DNA of 61,078 nt, from assembly GCA_030648155.1 (NCBI GenBank), contig JAUSIK010000007.1, positions 1 through 61,078 of the forward strand, in the 5' to 3' direction. Below, in pieces: positions 24,406 to 32,178 of this stretch (positions are counted from its first letter, which is position 1; each line of letters opens with the position of its first letter). The notes under the pieces were generated by a model. It was not told where the DNA came from. It saw only the letters and a program-made list of their open reading frames with translations, and made no database searches. This DNA comes from Nanobdellota archaeon (GTDB lineage: Archaea > Nanobdellota > Nanobdellia > Pacearchaeales > GW2011-AR1). The position numbers and the translations under genes were made by a program.

Positions 24406-24930
24406 TTAATCAAACTTTGTCTGAAAGTTATCCTCCATGAATTTTATTATTTCTTCTTCAGCAACATGCTGTTTTTTTGGAAGCTTTCCTGTTTTTATTT
24501 TTTTTCTTTTTACTCTTACTCCATGCCTGATAAAATTAACTGTTATATTTAATCCTCTAATTCCAATATCTCTTTGATACTCGATGCCTGGAATTTCAAT
24601 GTATTCTCTTATTCCAAAAGAAAAATGATTTTGGGAAATTTGATCTTCAAAAAGAGAATTGCCTATAGCTACTAATAATCTCTTCAATAATTGTATTGCT
24701 TTTTCTCCTCGTATAGTTACTCTTGCCCCAACTTCAAGCCCTGGACGAACATTGAAGTTTGGAATTCTTTTCTGTGTAGTTAAAATTTGAACTTTCATTC
24801 CAGAAATTAATTCGAGTAATTTTTTTGCTTTCTCTAACTCTTTCTCTACAGCTCCGACACTCAATACTACTTTTTCTATTTTTACTTTTCTAGAAGAATT
24901 TTCTTGAACTAATGAAGTTTCTTGAATCAT
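24406..24930 (-). CDS. rpl5: 50S ribosomal protein uL5
   Basis: 174 residues: VEKVVLSVGAVEKELEKAKKLLE, QKRIPNFNVRPGLEVGARVTIRGEKA, and the archaeal FSFGIREYIEIPGIEYQRDIGIRGLNITV. Contacts 5S rRNA and the P-site tRNA. Overlaps eS4 by four bases. Confidence 0.96.
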   Translation of the reverse strand: MIQETSLVQENSSRKVKIEKVVLSVGAVEKELEKAKKLLELISGMKVQILTTQKRIPNFNVRPGLEVGARVTIRGEKAIQLLKRLLVAIGNSLFEDQISQNHFSFGIREYIEIPGIEYQRDIGIRGLNITVNFIRHGVRVKRKKIKTGKLPKKQHVAEEEIIKFMEDNFQTKFD

Positions 24931-25547
24931 ATTGCAACCACCTGTTGTTTGCTTATTGTCGTAGAACGATCGTTTATCTTTATAGTTATTTTATTATTTT
25001 CAAGAGATTCTACTTTTCCTTTCAAACCTAAATACTTTCCTTTGATAATCATAACTTCCTTTCCTTTTTCTAGTGGAAGATGCTTTTTAATTTTGCTAGA
25101 AAGATCGAGATATAAAGAGTCGCCAACAGAAATAGGAGTTTTTGAGAGAATATTTGAACCATCATGAAAGTTTAATTGAATAGAATTATTTTTTACCAGG
25201 GTTTTATTGATGACTTTGCAAAGCCTGGAATCTTTTTCTTTTGCGTGCTCTAAAGAAAATTTTCCTGTTGGAAGTAAAGATAAAATGTAGTGTTTATCAG
25301 CTTCAAATAAATTAAAGAGCTTAATGCTTTCTCTATGATCTCTAACATTTCTTCCATTGATTTTTAGAAGTTTTTGATGAATCATTTTTTTGACGTCTGC
25401 AGTAGTACGCGCCATTTTTAGCATGTCTCTTACTGCAATAACTACTGGGACAGAATTATTCAAATGAGATAGTGCTCTTGCTACATATTTCGTGCCTTTT
25501 CTAGGTATAGGCAACTTAGTTGTTGTTTCCTGTCTCTTTAGGTGCAT
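24927..25547 (-). CDS. rps4e: 30S ribosomal protein eS4
   Basis: Begins MHLKRQETTTKLPIPRKGTKYV as in other eS4, followed by the S4-like RNA-binding region (MIHQKLLKINGRNVRDHR), the eS4 central domain and a KOW-type segment (VMIIKGKYLGLKGKVESLENN). 206 residues. It overlaps uL24 by 32 bases; the start is fixed by the conserved N-terminus. Confidence 0.95.
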   Translation of the reverse strand: MHLKRQETTTKLPIPRKGTKYVARALSHLNNSVPVVIAVRDMLKMARTTADVKKMIHQKLLKINGRNVRDHRESIKLFNLFEADKHYILSLLPTGKFSLEHAKEKDSRLCKVINKTLVKNNSIQLNFHDGSNILSKTPISVGDSLYLDLSSKIKKHLPLEKGKEVMIIKGKYLGLKGKVESLENNKITIKINDRSTTISKQQVVAI

Positions 25548-25962
25548 TTTTTTTCTCCGTTTTATTTTTTGTTTCTTTAGGCTTTTTTCTATCTAAAACT
25601 GCAAGGCGCTTTTTATCGTCTAAAGTTAAAGATTGAATTTGAAGGTTGCTTGGATGGAAGTAAACATTCACTTTTGTTCCGTCTCTCTTTGAACGCTGGA
25701 TATTTTCCAAAGTTGCAAGAGAAAGCTTCAGATCGATAGAAATTACTTTTGCCTTTTTCTTTCTAAAACTACCACGCATGACAAGCACTTCATCCCCTTT
25801 CCTGAGGGGAAGATTTCTCTTACCATACTTTTGTCTTAATGGCTTTGATAATTGAGCATTTAAAAATGTATGCCTAATATGCAATGGTGCGTTTGACCTA
25901 TATTTTCTTTGCTTCCTAGGCTGTACCGAGGATAACCATGATGTTGAAAATTCGGATTTCAT
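25516..25962 (-). CDS. rpl24: 50S ribosomal protein uL24
   Basis: KOW protein: SSVQPRKQRKYRSNAPLHIRH, KYGKRNLPLRKGDEVLVMRGSFRKKKAKVISIDLK, then a Lys/Glu-rich tail from about residue 120. It assembles early near the exit tunnel. 148 residues. It lies one base after an unrecognised gene (25964-26347). Confidence 0.95.
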   Translation of the reverse strand: MKSEFSTSWLSSVQPRKQRKYRSNAPLHIRHTFLNAQLSKPLRQKYGKRNLPLRKGDEVLVMRGSFRKKKAKVISIDLKLSLATLENIQRSKRDGTKVNVYFHPSNLQIQSLTLDDKKRLAVLDRKKPKETKNKTEKKNAPKETGNNN

Positions 25963-25963
25963 T

Positions 25964-26347
25964 TTAAAGTACCTCTTCCATAAAAGGAGGTTTTCCGTGT
26001 TTTCTCGAAGCTTTGAAAAAAGCCTCCCTTAATTTATCTTGTGCATCGCTCAAATCAGTCTCAATCTTTGTGATTTCATCATCGGAAAAATAATTGGCAA
26101 TAGCATTGTTTTTATATATCCAATTATATACTGGTTGAAATTCTCGTAATATAGATGAAGAGTGAATGTTATGATTATCCATTAAGTGCTCTGCTTTAAT
26201 CTTTGTCCCCATATAATTAACTTTACCTTTAAATCCAGCTTCATAGTGGAGCCTAAAAGAATCAAGTGATTCTCTGACCTGTTTAACTATCGCGAATAGT
26301 CCTCGTCTAATTATTTCTCTATCTTGTGATTGATTTTGCTCTTGCAT
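25964..26347 (-). CDS. unknown protein embedded between uL14 and uL24
   Basis: A 127-residue, mostly helical protein (MQEQNQSQDREIIRRGLFAIVKQVRESLDSFRLHYEAG..., YNWIYKNNAIANYFSDDEI...AFFKASRKHGKPPF) with no family I recognise. The start at the second methionine lies one base after uL14 ends and the stop one base before uL24, so it is part of the superoperon and probably translationally coupled. No membrane segment or cysteine motif; roughly neutral charge. uL14 and uL24 are adjacent in almost all archaea, so this is an insertion. A lineage-specific ribosome-associated protein is a reasonable guess, not shown. Confidence 0.75.
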   Translation of the reverse strand: MQEQNQSQDREIIRRGLFAIVKQVRESLDSFRLHYEAGFKGKVNYMGTKIKAEHLMDNHNIHSSSILREFQPVYNWIYKNNAIANYFSDDEITKIETDLSDAQDKLREAFFKASRKHGKPPFMEEVL

Positions 26348-26348
26348 T

Positions 26349-26750
26349 TTAAAGTACATACTGAGCGATTTTAGCTACAGAACTCCATCGCTCTTGAACC
26401 TCCCTTGCTACTGGGCCTTTAATCTGTGTGCCTTTTGGATTACCTTTATCATCTTTTAGAAGGGCAACTGCGTTATCTTCGAATGCTACTCTTTCTCCTG
26501 TTTTTCTTCTGTATGCTTTTCTTTGCCTTATTACTACCGCATCAAAAACAACTCCTTTCATGTCTGGCTTTCCTGCTCTTACTGAAACTTTAACCCAATC
26601 TGCCACTTTGGCATATTGTTGCCTGCCTTTCTTTGATTTTCCATGTACCACTGAAGTTATTCTTACAATCCTAGCTCCGCTGTTGTCAGATGCAACTACC
26701 TTGCTTCCAATATTTAATCCTCTGGTTACTCTTGCGTTTATTGCTTTCAT
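26349..26750 (-). CDS. rpl14: 50S ribosomal protein uL14
   Basis: 133 residues: GSKVVASDNSGARIVRITSV, then DAVVIRQRKAYRRKTGERVAFEDNAVALLKD and GTQIKGPVAREVQERW...IAQYVL. Intersubunit-bridge protein. It overlaps the preceding unknown gene by four bases. Confidence 0.97.
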   Translation of the reverse strand: MKAINARVTRGLNIGSKVVASDNSGARIVRITSVVHGKSKKGRQQYAKVADWVKVSVRAGKPDMKGVVFDAVVIRQRKAYRRKTGERVAFEDNAVALLKDDKGNPKGTQIKGPVAREVQERWSSVAKIAQYVL

Positions 26751-27064
26751 TCATAACCTCCAACCGGTGCATCCTGCAATGCTGGTAAAGAAATTACAGG
26801 TGTTCTTGGAAAATTAATATTACAATTACTCCTTAATTGATCAAATCTTTCTTCTAAAGTAGTTGCGCTATTTCCTGAAATTTTCATCTGCGAAATATAT
26901 GCCGCAATATTATAATCTGCTTGAATGGCTTTTTCATAAAGACATGTATAAATATCCTGTTCCGCTAGAGCACCTATGCTTCTAACAACACTCAACATAT
27001 CTTCCCTTCGTATATATGCCTGCAACCTTCCAAACTCTAATTCTACTAAATTTTCATTATTCAT
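26747..27064 (-). CDS. unknown protein embedded between uS17 and uL14
   Basis: 105 residues, helical in the first 75 (ENLVELEFGRLQAYIRREDMLSVVRSIGALAEQDIYTCLYEKAIQADYNIAAYI) with a proline-rich end (FPRTPVISLPALQDAPVGGYE). It overlaps both neighbours by exactly four bases (ATGA), implying termination-reinitiation coupling with uS17 and uL14. Acidic, unlike ordinary ribosomal proteins, and unrecognised. uS17 and uL14 normally adjoin directly, so this is an inserted gene. Confidence 0.75.
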   Translation of the reverse strand: MNNENLVELEFGRLQAYIRREDMLSVVRSIGALAEQDIYTCLYEKAIQADYNIAAYISQMKISGNSATTLEERFDQLRSNCNINFPRTPVISLPALQDAPVGGYE

Positions 27065-27369
27065 TTTACTTCTCCCTTCGATCTTATTTTTTCTATAACA
27101 ACAGAATGAATAATTTTACTTAAAGGCCTGCATTCTTGAACTTTAACGTAGTCTCCAACTTCTGCATTTATTTCTTTTGGAAGTCTTGAGTGAAGCCTTG
27201 TTTTCTTTTTGTAATATCTCTCATATTTAGGAACATAAACTGTTCTTTCAAATTCTACTACTACTCTTTTTGCGAATTTTTTTACAATTGTACCTTGAAA
27301 GACTCTTCCTCTTGCCCTTACTAGCTCAATTCTTTCCTTCTTCTCTTGGTTTAACTTTTGTTTTTCCAT
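27061..27369 (-). CDS. rps17: 30S ribosomal protein uS17
   Basis: 102 residues: RGRVFQGTIVKKFAKRVVVEFERTVYVPKYERYYKKKTRLHSRLP, EINAEVGDYVKVQECRPLSKIIHSVV. The RNase P protein Rpp29, often encoded just upstream in archaea, is absent at this spot. It starts about 39 bases after the aIF1 gene ends. Confidence 0.96.
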   Translation of the reverse strand: MEKQKLNQEKKERIELVRARGRVFQGTIVKKFAKRVVVEFERTVYVPKYERYYKKKTRLHSRLPKEINAEVGDYVKVQECRPLSKIIHSVVIEKIRSKGEVK

Positions 27370-27407
27370 TTTTCCTTTCTACCTCTCTTCGCTTTTATGA
27401 CGGGGAA

Positions 27408-27707
27408 TTAATCGCTTATTGATTCTTGGGGGAAACCTAATTTCACCAAAATAGGCTTAACCTGCTTCTGGTGGTTTCCTTGGAGTTCAATGACGTCACT
27501 TTTCACAGTGCCGCCACATGCGAGCTTTTCTTTAAGAGATTTTGCAATCCCTTTGATGTCAAGGCCTTTACTGAAACCTGCAACGAGTGTTATGCTTTTT
27601 CCATAACGCCTTTTTTCAGTCATAACCTTGATGTGCTGCTCGCTTTTCGCGATCTCTTCGAACACATCTGTATCGGCCGGAAGGCCGAAATTTGGGTCTA
27701 TGTCCAT
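27408..27707 (-). CDS. translation initiation factor aIF1 (SUI1)
   Basis: SUI1-fold factor controlling start-codon selection on the small subunit. After an acidic N-terminus the core reads KVMTEKRRYGKSITLVAGFS, KGIAKSLKEKLACGGTVKSD and IELQGNHQKQVKPILVKLGF. 99 residues. It lies between uL29 and uS17, the conserved archaeal location, starting three bases after uL29. Confidence 0.96.
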   Translation of the reverse strand: MDIDPNFGLPADTDVFEEIAKSEQHIKVMTEKRRYGKSITLVAGFSKGLDIKGIAKSLKEKLACGGTVKSDVIELQGNHQKQVKPILVKLGFPQESISD

Positions 27708-27710
27708 TGT

Positions 27711-27914
27711 TTATTTCTTTGCTTTCAATACCCCCTTATTGGCGGTATTGAATGTTAGTATGCGTGCAAGTGCCCTTTTAATCTCTTTGGTTTTTGCACT
27801 TGCTTTATTTGCTGTAACATTTCCTTTATAGAGTGAAAATTTTAACTCTTTAAATTTTTCATCTTTGTCTTTCCTACTCATCTTTGCGATGTCTTTGTAT
27901 CTAAGCAGTGTCAT
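27711..27914 (-). CDS. rpl29: 50S ribosomal protein uL29
   Basis: 67-residue two-helix protein near the exit tunnel: MTLLRYKDIAKMSRKDKDEKFKELKFSL, with RALARILTFNT in the second helix. Overlaps uS3 by 14 bases. Confidence 0.93.
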   Translation of the reverse strand: MTLLRYKDIAKMSRKDKDEKFKELKFSLYKGNVTANKASAKTKEIKRALARILTFNTANKGVLKAKK

Positions 27915-28617
27915 TTTCTTTGTTTTCCTTTACATTTAATTTTTTAACTGTCTTTTTAGTCTTTTCCTTTTGTTCGATTTGAAGAGACATATTTTCAACA
28001 GTAATTTTAAGTTTTGATCTCAATGCGTCGTCGACAACTATTCTATCGTGAATATGTGCATCTGGATGAAGAAGACTTATTTCTATGCCTATAATTCCTG
28101 AAATAGTTTTAGCTTGAGATTGGGCGCGATCAACTACTTTTGAAGGGTCTCCTGTTTTTTTAAGATAACCTTGGGTAAATCTCCATCGTTTGGCCCTATC
28201 GCTTGGAAGCTTTCCTGATAAAACTATTTCTATTCCTAAAGCTCCTGCTTTTACAATTTCCTGAAGCATTTTATAAGCTATGACTTTGAACTTGAGCGAC
28301 CCTTTTCTTTCTAGAAGCAATGCAATTTCATCTGCAACTAATTGAGCATCTAATTTAGGCTCGTAAATTTCTCTGATTTCAATATGAGGATTGTCTAACT
28401 TAAATCGTTTTTTCAATATTTTAGTAAGAAAATCTATTTTTTCTCCACGCCGGCCAATAACTAAACCTGGCTTGCTTGTGGAGATAATAATTTTTTCACC
28501 AATTGGAGTATATTCAATTGTTACATTGCTTATTCTTCCTTTTCCTAGCTCTCCCTTGACGAATTCTTTAACACCTAGTTCTTCTTTTTTGAAGTTTACG
28601 AATTTTTTTGCTTCCAT
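27901..28617 (-). CDS. rps3: 30S ribosomal protein uS3
   Basis: KH domain in the first half (TPIGEKIIISTSKPGLVIGRRGEKIDFLTK, with the GRRG loop) and the C-terminal S3 domain (AYKMLQEIVKAGALGIEIVLSGKLPSDRAKRWRF). Forms part of the mRNA entry site. 238 residues with a Lys-rich tail. It starts one base after an unrecognised gene. Confidence 0.96.
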   Translation of the reverse strand: MEAKKFVNFKKEELGVKEFVKGELGKGRISNVTIEYTPIGEKIIISTSKPGLVIGRRGEKIDFLTKILKKRFKLDNPHIEIREIYEPKLDAQLVADEIALLLERKGSLKFKVIAYKMLQEIVKAGALGIEIVLSGKLPSDRAKRWRFTQGYLKKTGDPSKVVDRAQSQAKTISGIIGIEISLLHPDAHIHDRIVVDDALRSKLKITVENMSLQIEQKEKTKKTVKKLNVKENKENDTA

Positions 28618-28618
28618 T

Positions 28619-29125
28619 TTATATTTTTTCTCCTATTTCTCTGAGTATTTCTACTAATTTAGATTGTCCTTCCCAAATATGCAGCATCCTTTTATCATTT
28701 TCAGCGATCCTTTTTGGAAGTTCTCTCTGGAAATATTCTTTGGTAAAGCATTCTGTTGAGGAACTTGAAATAAATGGATAGGTAATGACTCCTTTAAATT
28801 CACGCGTCCAATGAGGATCAAAAAAGGCATAAGATATTTCTTTATTTTCATCTTGAAAAGTAAAAACATGTTTATGATAGTAAGTGCCCTTATCGGCTGT
28901 GCCTATGTACTTTGCTTTAATTTTTTCTCCTGATCCTGATGATGGGCCTGGAGGGCAATGTTCTATCTTATATCCTGCTTCAATTGTTAATCCGAATGGA
29001 TAAAGATCTATAGGATATTCTTTTCCGACTTCCAGTAATGGAATCTTATAATTTTCATCCAAGTATTTTTGCAAACGTGCTAATTTTTCATCCGTCATAA
29101 TTTCTGGTTTTTGTTCTTCTCTCAT
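28619..29125 (-). CDS. unknown protein embedded between uL22 and uS3
   Basis: 168 residues: a helical N-terminus (MTDEKLARLQKYLDENYK), a beta-rich centre (FGLTIEAGYKIEHCPPGPSSGSGEKIKAKYIG, YYHKHVFTFQDE, YAFFDPHWTREFKGVITYPFIS) and a C-terminal helix (RELPKRIAENDKRMLHIWEGQSKLVEILREIG). I recognise no family. It overlaps uL22 by four bases and stops one base before uS3. uL22 and uS3 adjoin in almost all archaea and bacteria. Several His and aromatic residues (YYHKHV, FDPHW) could form a ligand site; speculative. Confidence 0.75.
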   Translation of the reverse strand: MREEQKPEIMTDEKLARLQKYLDENYKIPLLEVGKEYPIDLYPFGLTIEAGYKIEHCPPGPSSGSGEKIKAKYIGTADKGTYYHKHVFTFQDENKEISYAFFDPHWTREFKGVITYPFISSSSTECFTKEYFQRELPKRIAENDKRMLHIWEGQSKLVEILREIGEKI

Positions 29126-29712
29126 TCTTCTTTACTCTCCATTGCCTTTATTAAAACATGTGTTCTTTTTGCTCTAGCTCCGCCTTTTCTCATCGGGCGT
29201 GATGCCCAATTTGCTGACCCAAAAATAATTTTTGTTTTTTCTAAATCCATTCCATTAACTAAAACATTTCCTCGCAAGCCTTTTAATAATTTAATAAACA
29301 TTTTTGAAGCTTTTATTGGGTACCTTCCAGACATCATTCCTTTCCCTTTTCTATGAGGTATTTCTCCTTTGAAAGGCACGATCTTTTTGAATTTGATTAC
29401 TTGCTCTAAATCTGCAATTGCTTGATCTATTTTTTTATTTTTTATAAAAGCAGAAATATACATGCAATGCCTTTTGGAAAGAGGCATGCTGTGGCCGTGT
29501 GCAATGGCTTCATCTTTCTTTGTAATTTTAGGCTTAGGCGATTCTTTTTTGACTTCTGTTTTTGGTTTATCTTCTTTAGCAGGTTTATGTTCAACTATGG
29601 GTTCAGTTTTATGCTCATGAGTTTTATTTTCTGGATGAGCATGCACTGCTTTTTCTACAATGGGTTTTTCTTCCATTTTTACTTCCTGGTCTTTTGATTT
29701 ATGTTCTGTCAT
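29122..29712 (-). CDS. rpl22: 50S ribosomal protein uL22
   Basis: The core (about residues 70-190) is clear: HGHSMPLSKRHCMYISAFIKN, GRYPIKASKMFIKLLKGLRGN, then the tunnel hairpin and RAKRTHVLIKAME. The first 65 residues are a low-complexity His/Lys/Glu/Pro tail (HAHPENKTHEHK and similar) not found in typical uL22, giving 196 residues. The histidine cluster might bind metal. Confidence 0.95.
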   Translation of the reverse strand: MTEHKSKDQEVKMEEKPIVEKAVHAHPENKTHEHKTEPIVEHKPAKEDKPKTEVKKESPKPKITKKDEAIAHGHSMPLSKRHCMYISAFIKNKKIDQAIADLEQVIKFKKIVPFKGEIPHRKGKGMMSGRYPIKASKMFIKLLKGLRGNVLVNGMDLEKTKIIFGSANWASRPMRKGGARAKRTHVLIKAMESKEE

Positions 29713-29713
29713 T

Positions 29714-30124
29714 TTACTTCTTTAATGCTCTCGATCCTTTAGTTGAACCAATTCCTGCTGCCCCGTGAGCTACTTTAGATCTAGTCATCGAAAATTCTCC
29801 TAGCCTATGCCCTATCATTTCTGGAAGTATTTGTACATCATGAAATTCTTTTCCATTGTGGATGCCAATTGTTATACCTACAAGTTTTGGAACTATAACC
29901 ATCTCTCTTGACTGTGTTTTAATTCTTTTATTTTGAGATAATTTCTTTTCGCATCTTTTAATGAACTTTTCTAGTACATCGAAATTATTTAATATATAAC
30001 GCCTGCTACTGGACGAGAGGAATTTGGCTGATTCCCTTACATCCAGGGTTTTTAGATATTCTACAGTTTTCCCTCTATAAAGGAAGTCCTTTTTCACTAT
30101 TTCTTGTTTTCTATGTCTTGCCAT
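29714..30124 (-). CDS. rps19: 30S ribosomal protein uS19
   Basis: 136 residues: EFLYRGKTVEYLKTLD-type N-terminus, SREMVIVPKLVGITIGIHNGKEFHDVQILPEMIGHRLGEF, and the RSKVAHGAAGIGSTKGSR tail near the decoding region. Starts one base after uL2. Confidence 0.96.
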   Translation of the reverse strand: MARHRKQEIVKKDFLYRGKTVEYLKTLDVRESAKFLSSSSRRYILNNFDVLEKFIKRCEKKLSQNKRIKTQSREMVIVPKLVGITIGIHNGKEFHDVQILPEMIGHRLGEFSMTRSKVAHGAAGIGSTKGSRALKK

Positions 30125-30125
30125 T

Positions 30126-30821
30126 TTACTTTCTCCATCCTGTTTGTCTTGGCCTTATATGGCCTACTCTTGCACCTGCAGGAGCATTTCTCTTTGCGAT
30201 TTTAGACTTGATACGCTTTCCTCTACCTGAACCGAATGGATGATCGATAGCATTCATTTTAACTGCAGATGTTCTAGGCCATAATTTGTTTTTTGCTTTC
30301 ATTTTATAGAATTTTCTACCGGCTGTAATAAATGGCTTCAGTATTTTTCCACCGCCGGCAATTATACCTATAGATGCACGGCAATCTCCACTTAGAATGA
30401 CTTCTTTTTTATTTGGCATTAATACTGAAATTTTGTTGTGAGGATACCTTTTATGCAGGGTTGCTGAAGATCCTGCAGTTCTGATCATTTTTCCACCGTC
30501 TCCAGGATTTCTCTCGATATTATAAATTTTTGCTCCAATTGGGAGATTTTTAATAGTTAAAATATTGCCCTTGTCTAAATTTTTTCCTATGACTATTTGC
30601 TCTCCTACAACAGCCCCTATAAATGCAGGATTATAGAATACTTCTTTATTAATTAATAATTTCATCAAAGGTGCAGAGTGCCCTGCTGAATGAATCAAAT
30701 TTATTATTTGGGCTGGACCATCATGCATTGGATAGCCTACTGTGTACTTGAAAGCTTTCTTTTTAGCTTGATATGTTGGCCCTCCATGCCCTCTTGCCTG
30801 TGATATTATGCTTTTTCCCAT
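30126..30821 (-). CDS. rpl2: 50S ribosomal protein uL2
   Basis: 231 residues: GPAQIINLIHSAGHSAPLM, GAKIYNIERNPGDGGKMIRTAGSSA, MPNKKEVILSGDCRASIGIIAGGG and the peptidyl-transferase-centre segment WPRTSAVKMNAIDHPFGSGRGKR. It starts one base after an unrecognised gene. Confidence 0.97.
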   Translation of the reverse strand: MGKSIISQARGHGGPTYQAKKKAFKYTVGYPMHDGPAQIINLIHSAGHSAPLMKLLINKEVFYNPAFIGAVVGEQIVIGKNLDKGNILTIKNLPIGAKIYNIERNPGDGGKMIRTAGSSATLHKRYPHNKISVLMPNKKEVILSGDCRASIGIIAGGGKILKPFITAGRKFYKMKAKNKLWPRTSAVKMNAIDHPFGSGRGKRIKSKIAKRNAPAGARVGHIRPRQTGWRK

Positions 30822-30822
30822 T

Positions 30823-31158
30823 TTATTCTGTCAATAATTCTGCCTGTTTTAGTTTAGATGCTAATGACTCATACTCTTCTTTACTATTACCCGCACTCAA
30901 ATCAAAAGTATTGATTATTATTCCCAGATTTGCGTCGTAATCTAAAGTTTCTCTTGATACCTTATATCTGGCCAAATAAGTTACTGAAGGTGTAAGTCTC
31001 CCTATTGTTATAAAAGAATCTTTTCCTTCTTTATTTCCTTCATAAATTGTCCACATATTATTTTTATCATATGCAGGTATACTTATTTTAACTATAGATC
31101 CTGCTAGGATTGATGCAAATTCTCTTTCATTTTTTGGAATACGAGGTATTAGTTCCAT
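30823..31158 (-). CDS. unknown protein embedded between uL23 and uL2
   Basis: 111 residues, mainly beta: FASILAGSIVKISIPAYDKNNMWTIYEGN, SFITIGRLTPSVTYLARYKV, DANLGIIINTFDLS, then a C-terminal helix YESLASKLKQAELLTE. Slightly acidic overall. One-base gaps on both sides tie it to uL23 and uL2, which adjoin in nearly all prokaryotes. No known family recognised; a small beta-barrel or Sm-like fold is possible from the strand pattern but unsupported. Confidence 0.75.
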   Translation of the reverse strand: MELIPRIPKNEREFASILAGSIVKISIPAYDKNNMWTIYEGNKEGKDSFITIGRLTPSVTYLARYKVSRETLDYDANLGIIINTFDLSAGNSKEEYESLASKLKQAELLTE

Positions 31159-31159
31159 T

Positions 31160-31402
31160 TTAGATCATTCCTAATTTAGTTGCCAGGTCTATTGCTGGAT
31201 TGGCTTTGTTTAGTTTAACATAAGCGAATTTCTTATTTCCTTTAATATGTGTTCGAATAGTTTCGACTTTGACGGAAAATATTTTTTCTATTTCTGTTTT
31301 TATTTGAGGCTTTTTAAATTTTCTTTCTGTTTCAAATAAAATAGTGTTGTCTATTTCTATCATTTTGACTGCTTTTTCTGAGGTTACTGGTTTTATATTC
31401 AT
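31160..31402 (-). CDS. rpl23: 50S ribosomal protein uL23
   Basis: 80 residues: PVTSEKAVKMIEIDNTILFETERKFKKPQIKTEIEKIFSVKVETIRTHI...KFAYVKLNKANPAIDLATKLG. Docking site for SRP at the exit tunnel. Overlaps uL4 by four bases. Confidence 0.96.
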   Translation of the reverse strand: MNIKPVTSEKAVKMIEIDNTILFETERKFKKPQIKTEIEKIFSVKVETIRTHIKGNKKFAYVKLNKANPAIDLATKLGMI

Positions 31403-32178
31403 TTTCTACTCCCTAATTCTTCTAGTGCTTTTTCTGTATAGATTGTTAATCTACCAAGAGGATAAAGGTCTGAAATTTTTATTTCTTTAACTGATTTAAT
31501 ATCTATACCTTTCATTTTTATATTTTCTGTAGATGATTTTATTAATAGCACGCCTGCATTTGATTTGTATTTTCTTCCTCTTAACTTTCCTTTTCCAGAC
31601 CTTACTGATTTGGTTTTTAATGCTAAATGAGATATATCTCCAAAAATTGATTTTAACAATGCAATAAGATCTTTTGTTTTTATAGATGACACCGATTCTA
31701 TTATGATTGGGAATTTATTGTTTAATTTAGATAAACTTGCGTATCTTTTTTGAATGAAGGCCTCATTTGCTGTTGAAGCGAATGCTGAATTTAAGGCCAA
31801 TATAAATTCTTTTTTGTTTATTTTTCTTACCCTTCTATCAATTTTTGGAGGATGAGCTCTTCTACCGCCTCTTGTACTTGCTACTTCAGCTCCAACCCAG
31901 AAGAATTGTGTTCCTCTTCTCCACATGGTTTTTCTTGGGATTCTTGAGATTCCCTTTCCATAGTGGCCTTTCCACATGTGACGCCTGTGAGAGATGGTTC
32001 CTGACGCTGAATGTCTTTTTCCTGCTTCCCTATTAGGGGCATAAGGATGTCTTTCTGCAAATTTAGACGCTTCGTAATATTTCATAACTATATCTTCTCT
32101 AACTTTTGAATTGAACACTGCTGGAAGTTCAATTTCTTTTTTCTTATTTCCTTTTAAGTCATATAATTGTGCCTTCAT
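31399..32178 (-). CDS. rpl4: 50S ribosomal protein uL4
   Basis: 259 residues: KGNKKKEIELPAVFNSKVREDIV, the tunnel loop SGTISHRRHMWKGHYGKGISRIPRKTMWRRG...GGRRAHPPK, and LYPLGRLTIYTEKALEEL. AGGAGAT lies about seven bases before the ATG, inside the uL3 end. Overlaps uL3 by four bases. Confidence 0.97.
   Translation of the reverse strand: MKAQLYDLKGNKKKEIELPAVFNSKVREDIVMKYYEASKFAERHPYAPNREAGKRHSASGTISHRRHMWKGHYGKGISRIPRKTMWRRGTQFFWVGAEVASTRGGRRAHPPKIDRRVRKINKKEFILALNSAFASTANEAFIQKRYASLSKLNNKFPIIIESVSSIKTKDLIALLKSIFGDISHLALKTKSVRSGKGKLRGRKYKSNAGVLLIKSSTENIKMKGIDIKSVKEIKISDLYPLGRLTIYTEKALEELGSRK

Noticed and set aside
27628..27831. Plus-strand frames opposite aIF1/uL29
   Set aside because: Shadows of well-supported minus-strand genes.
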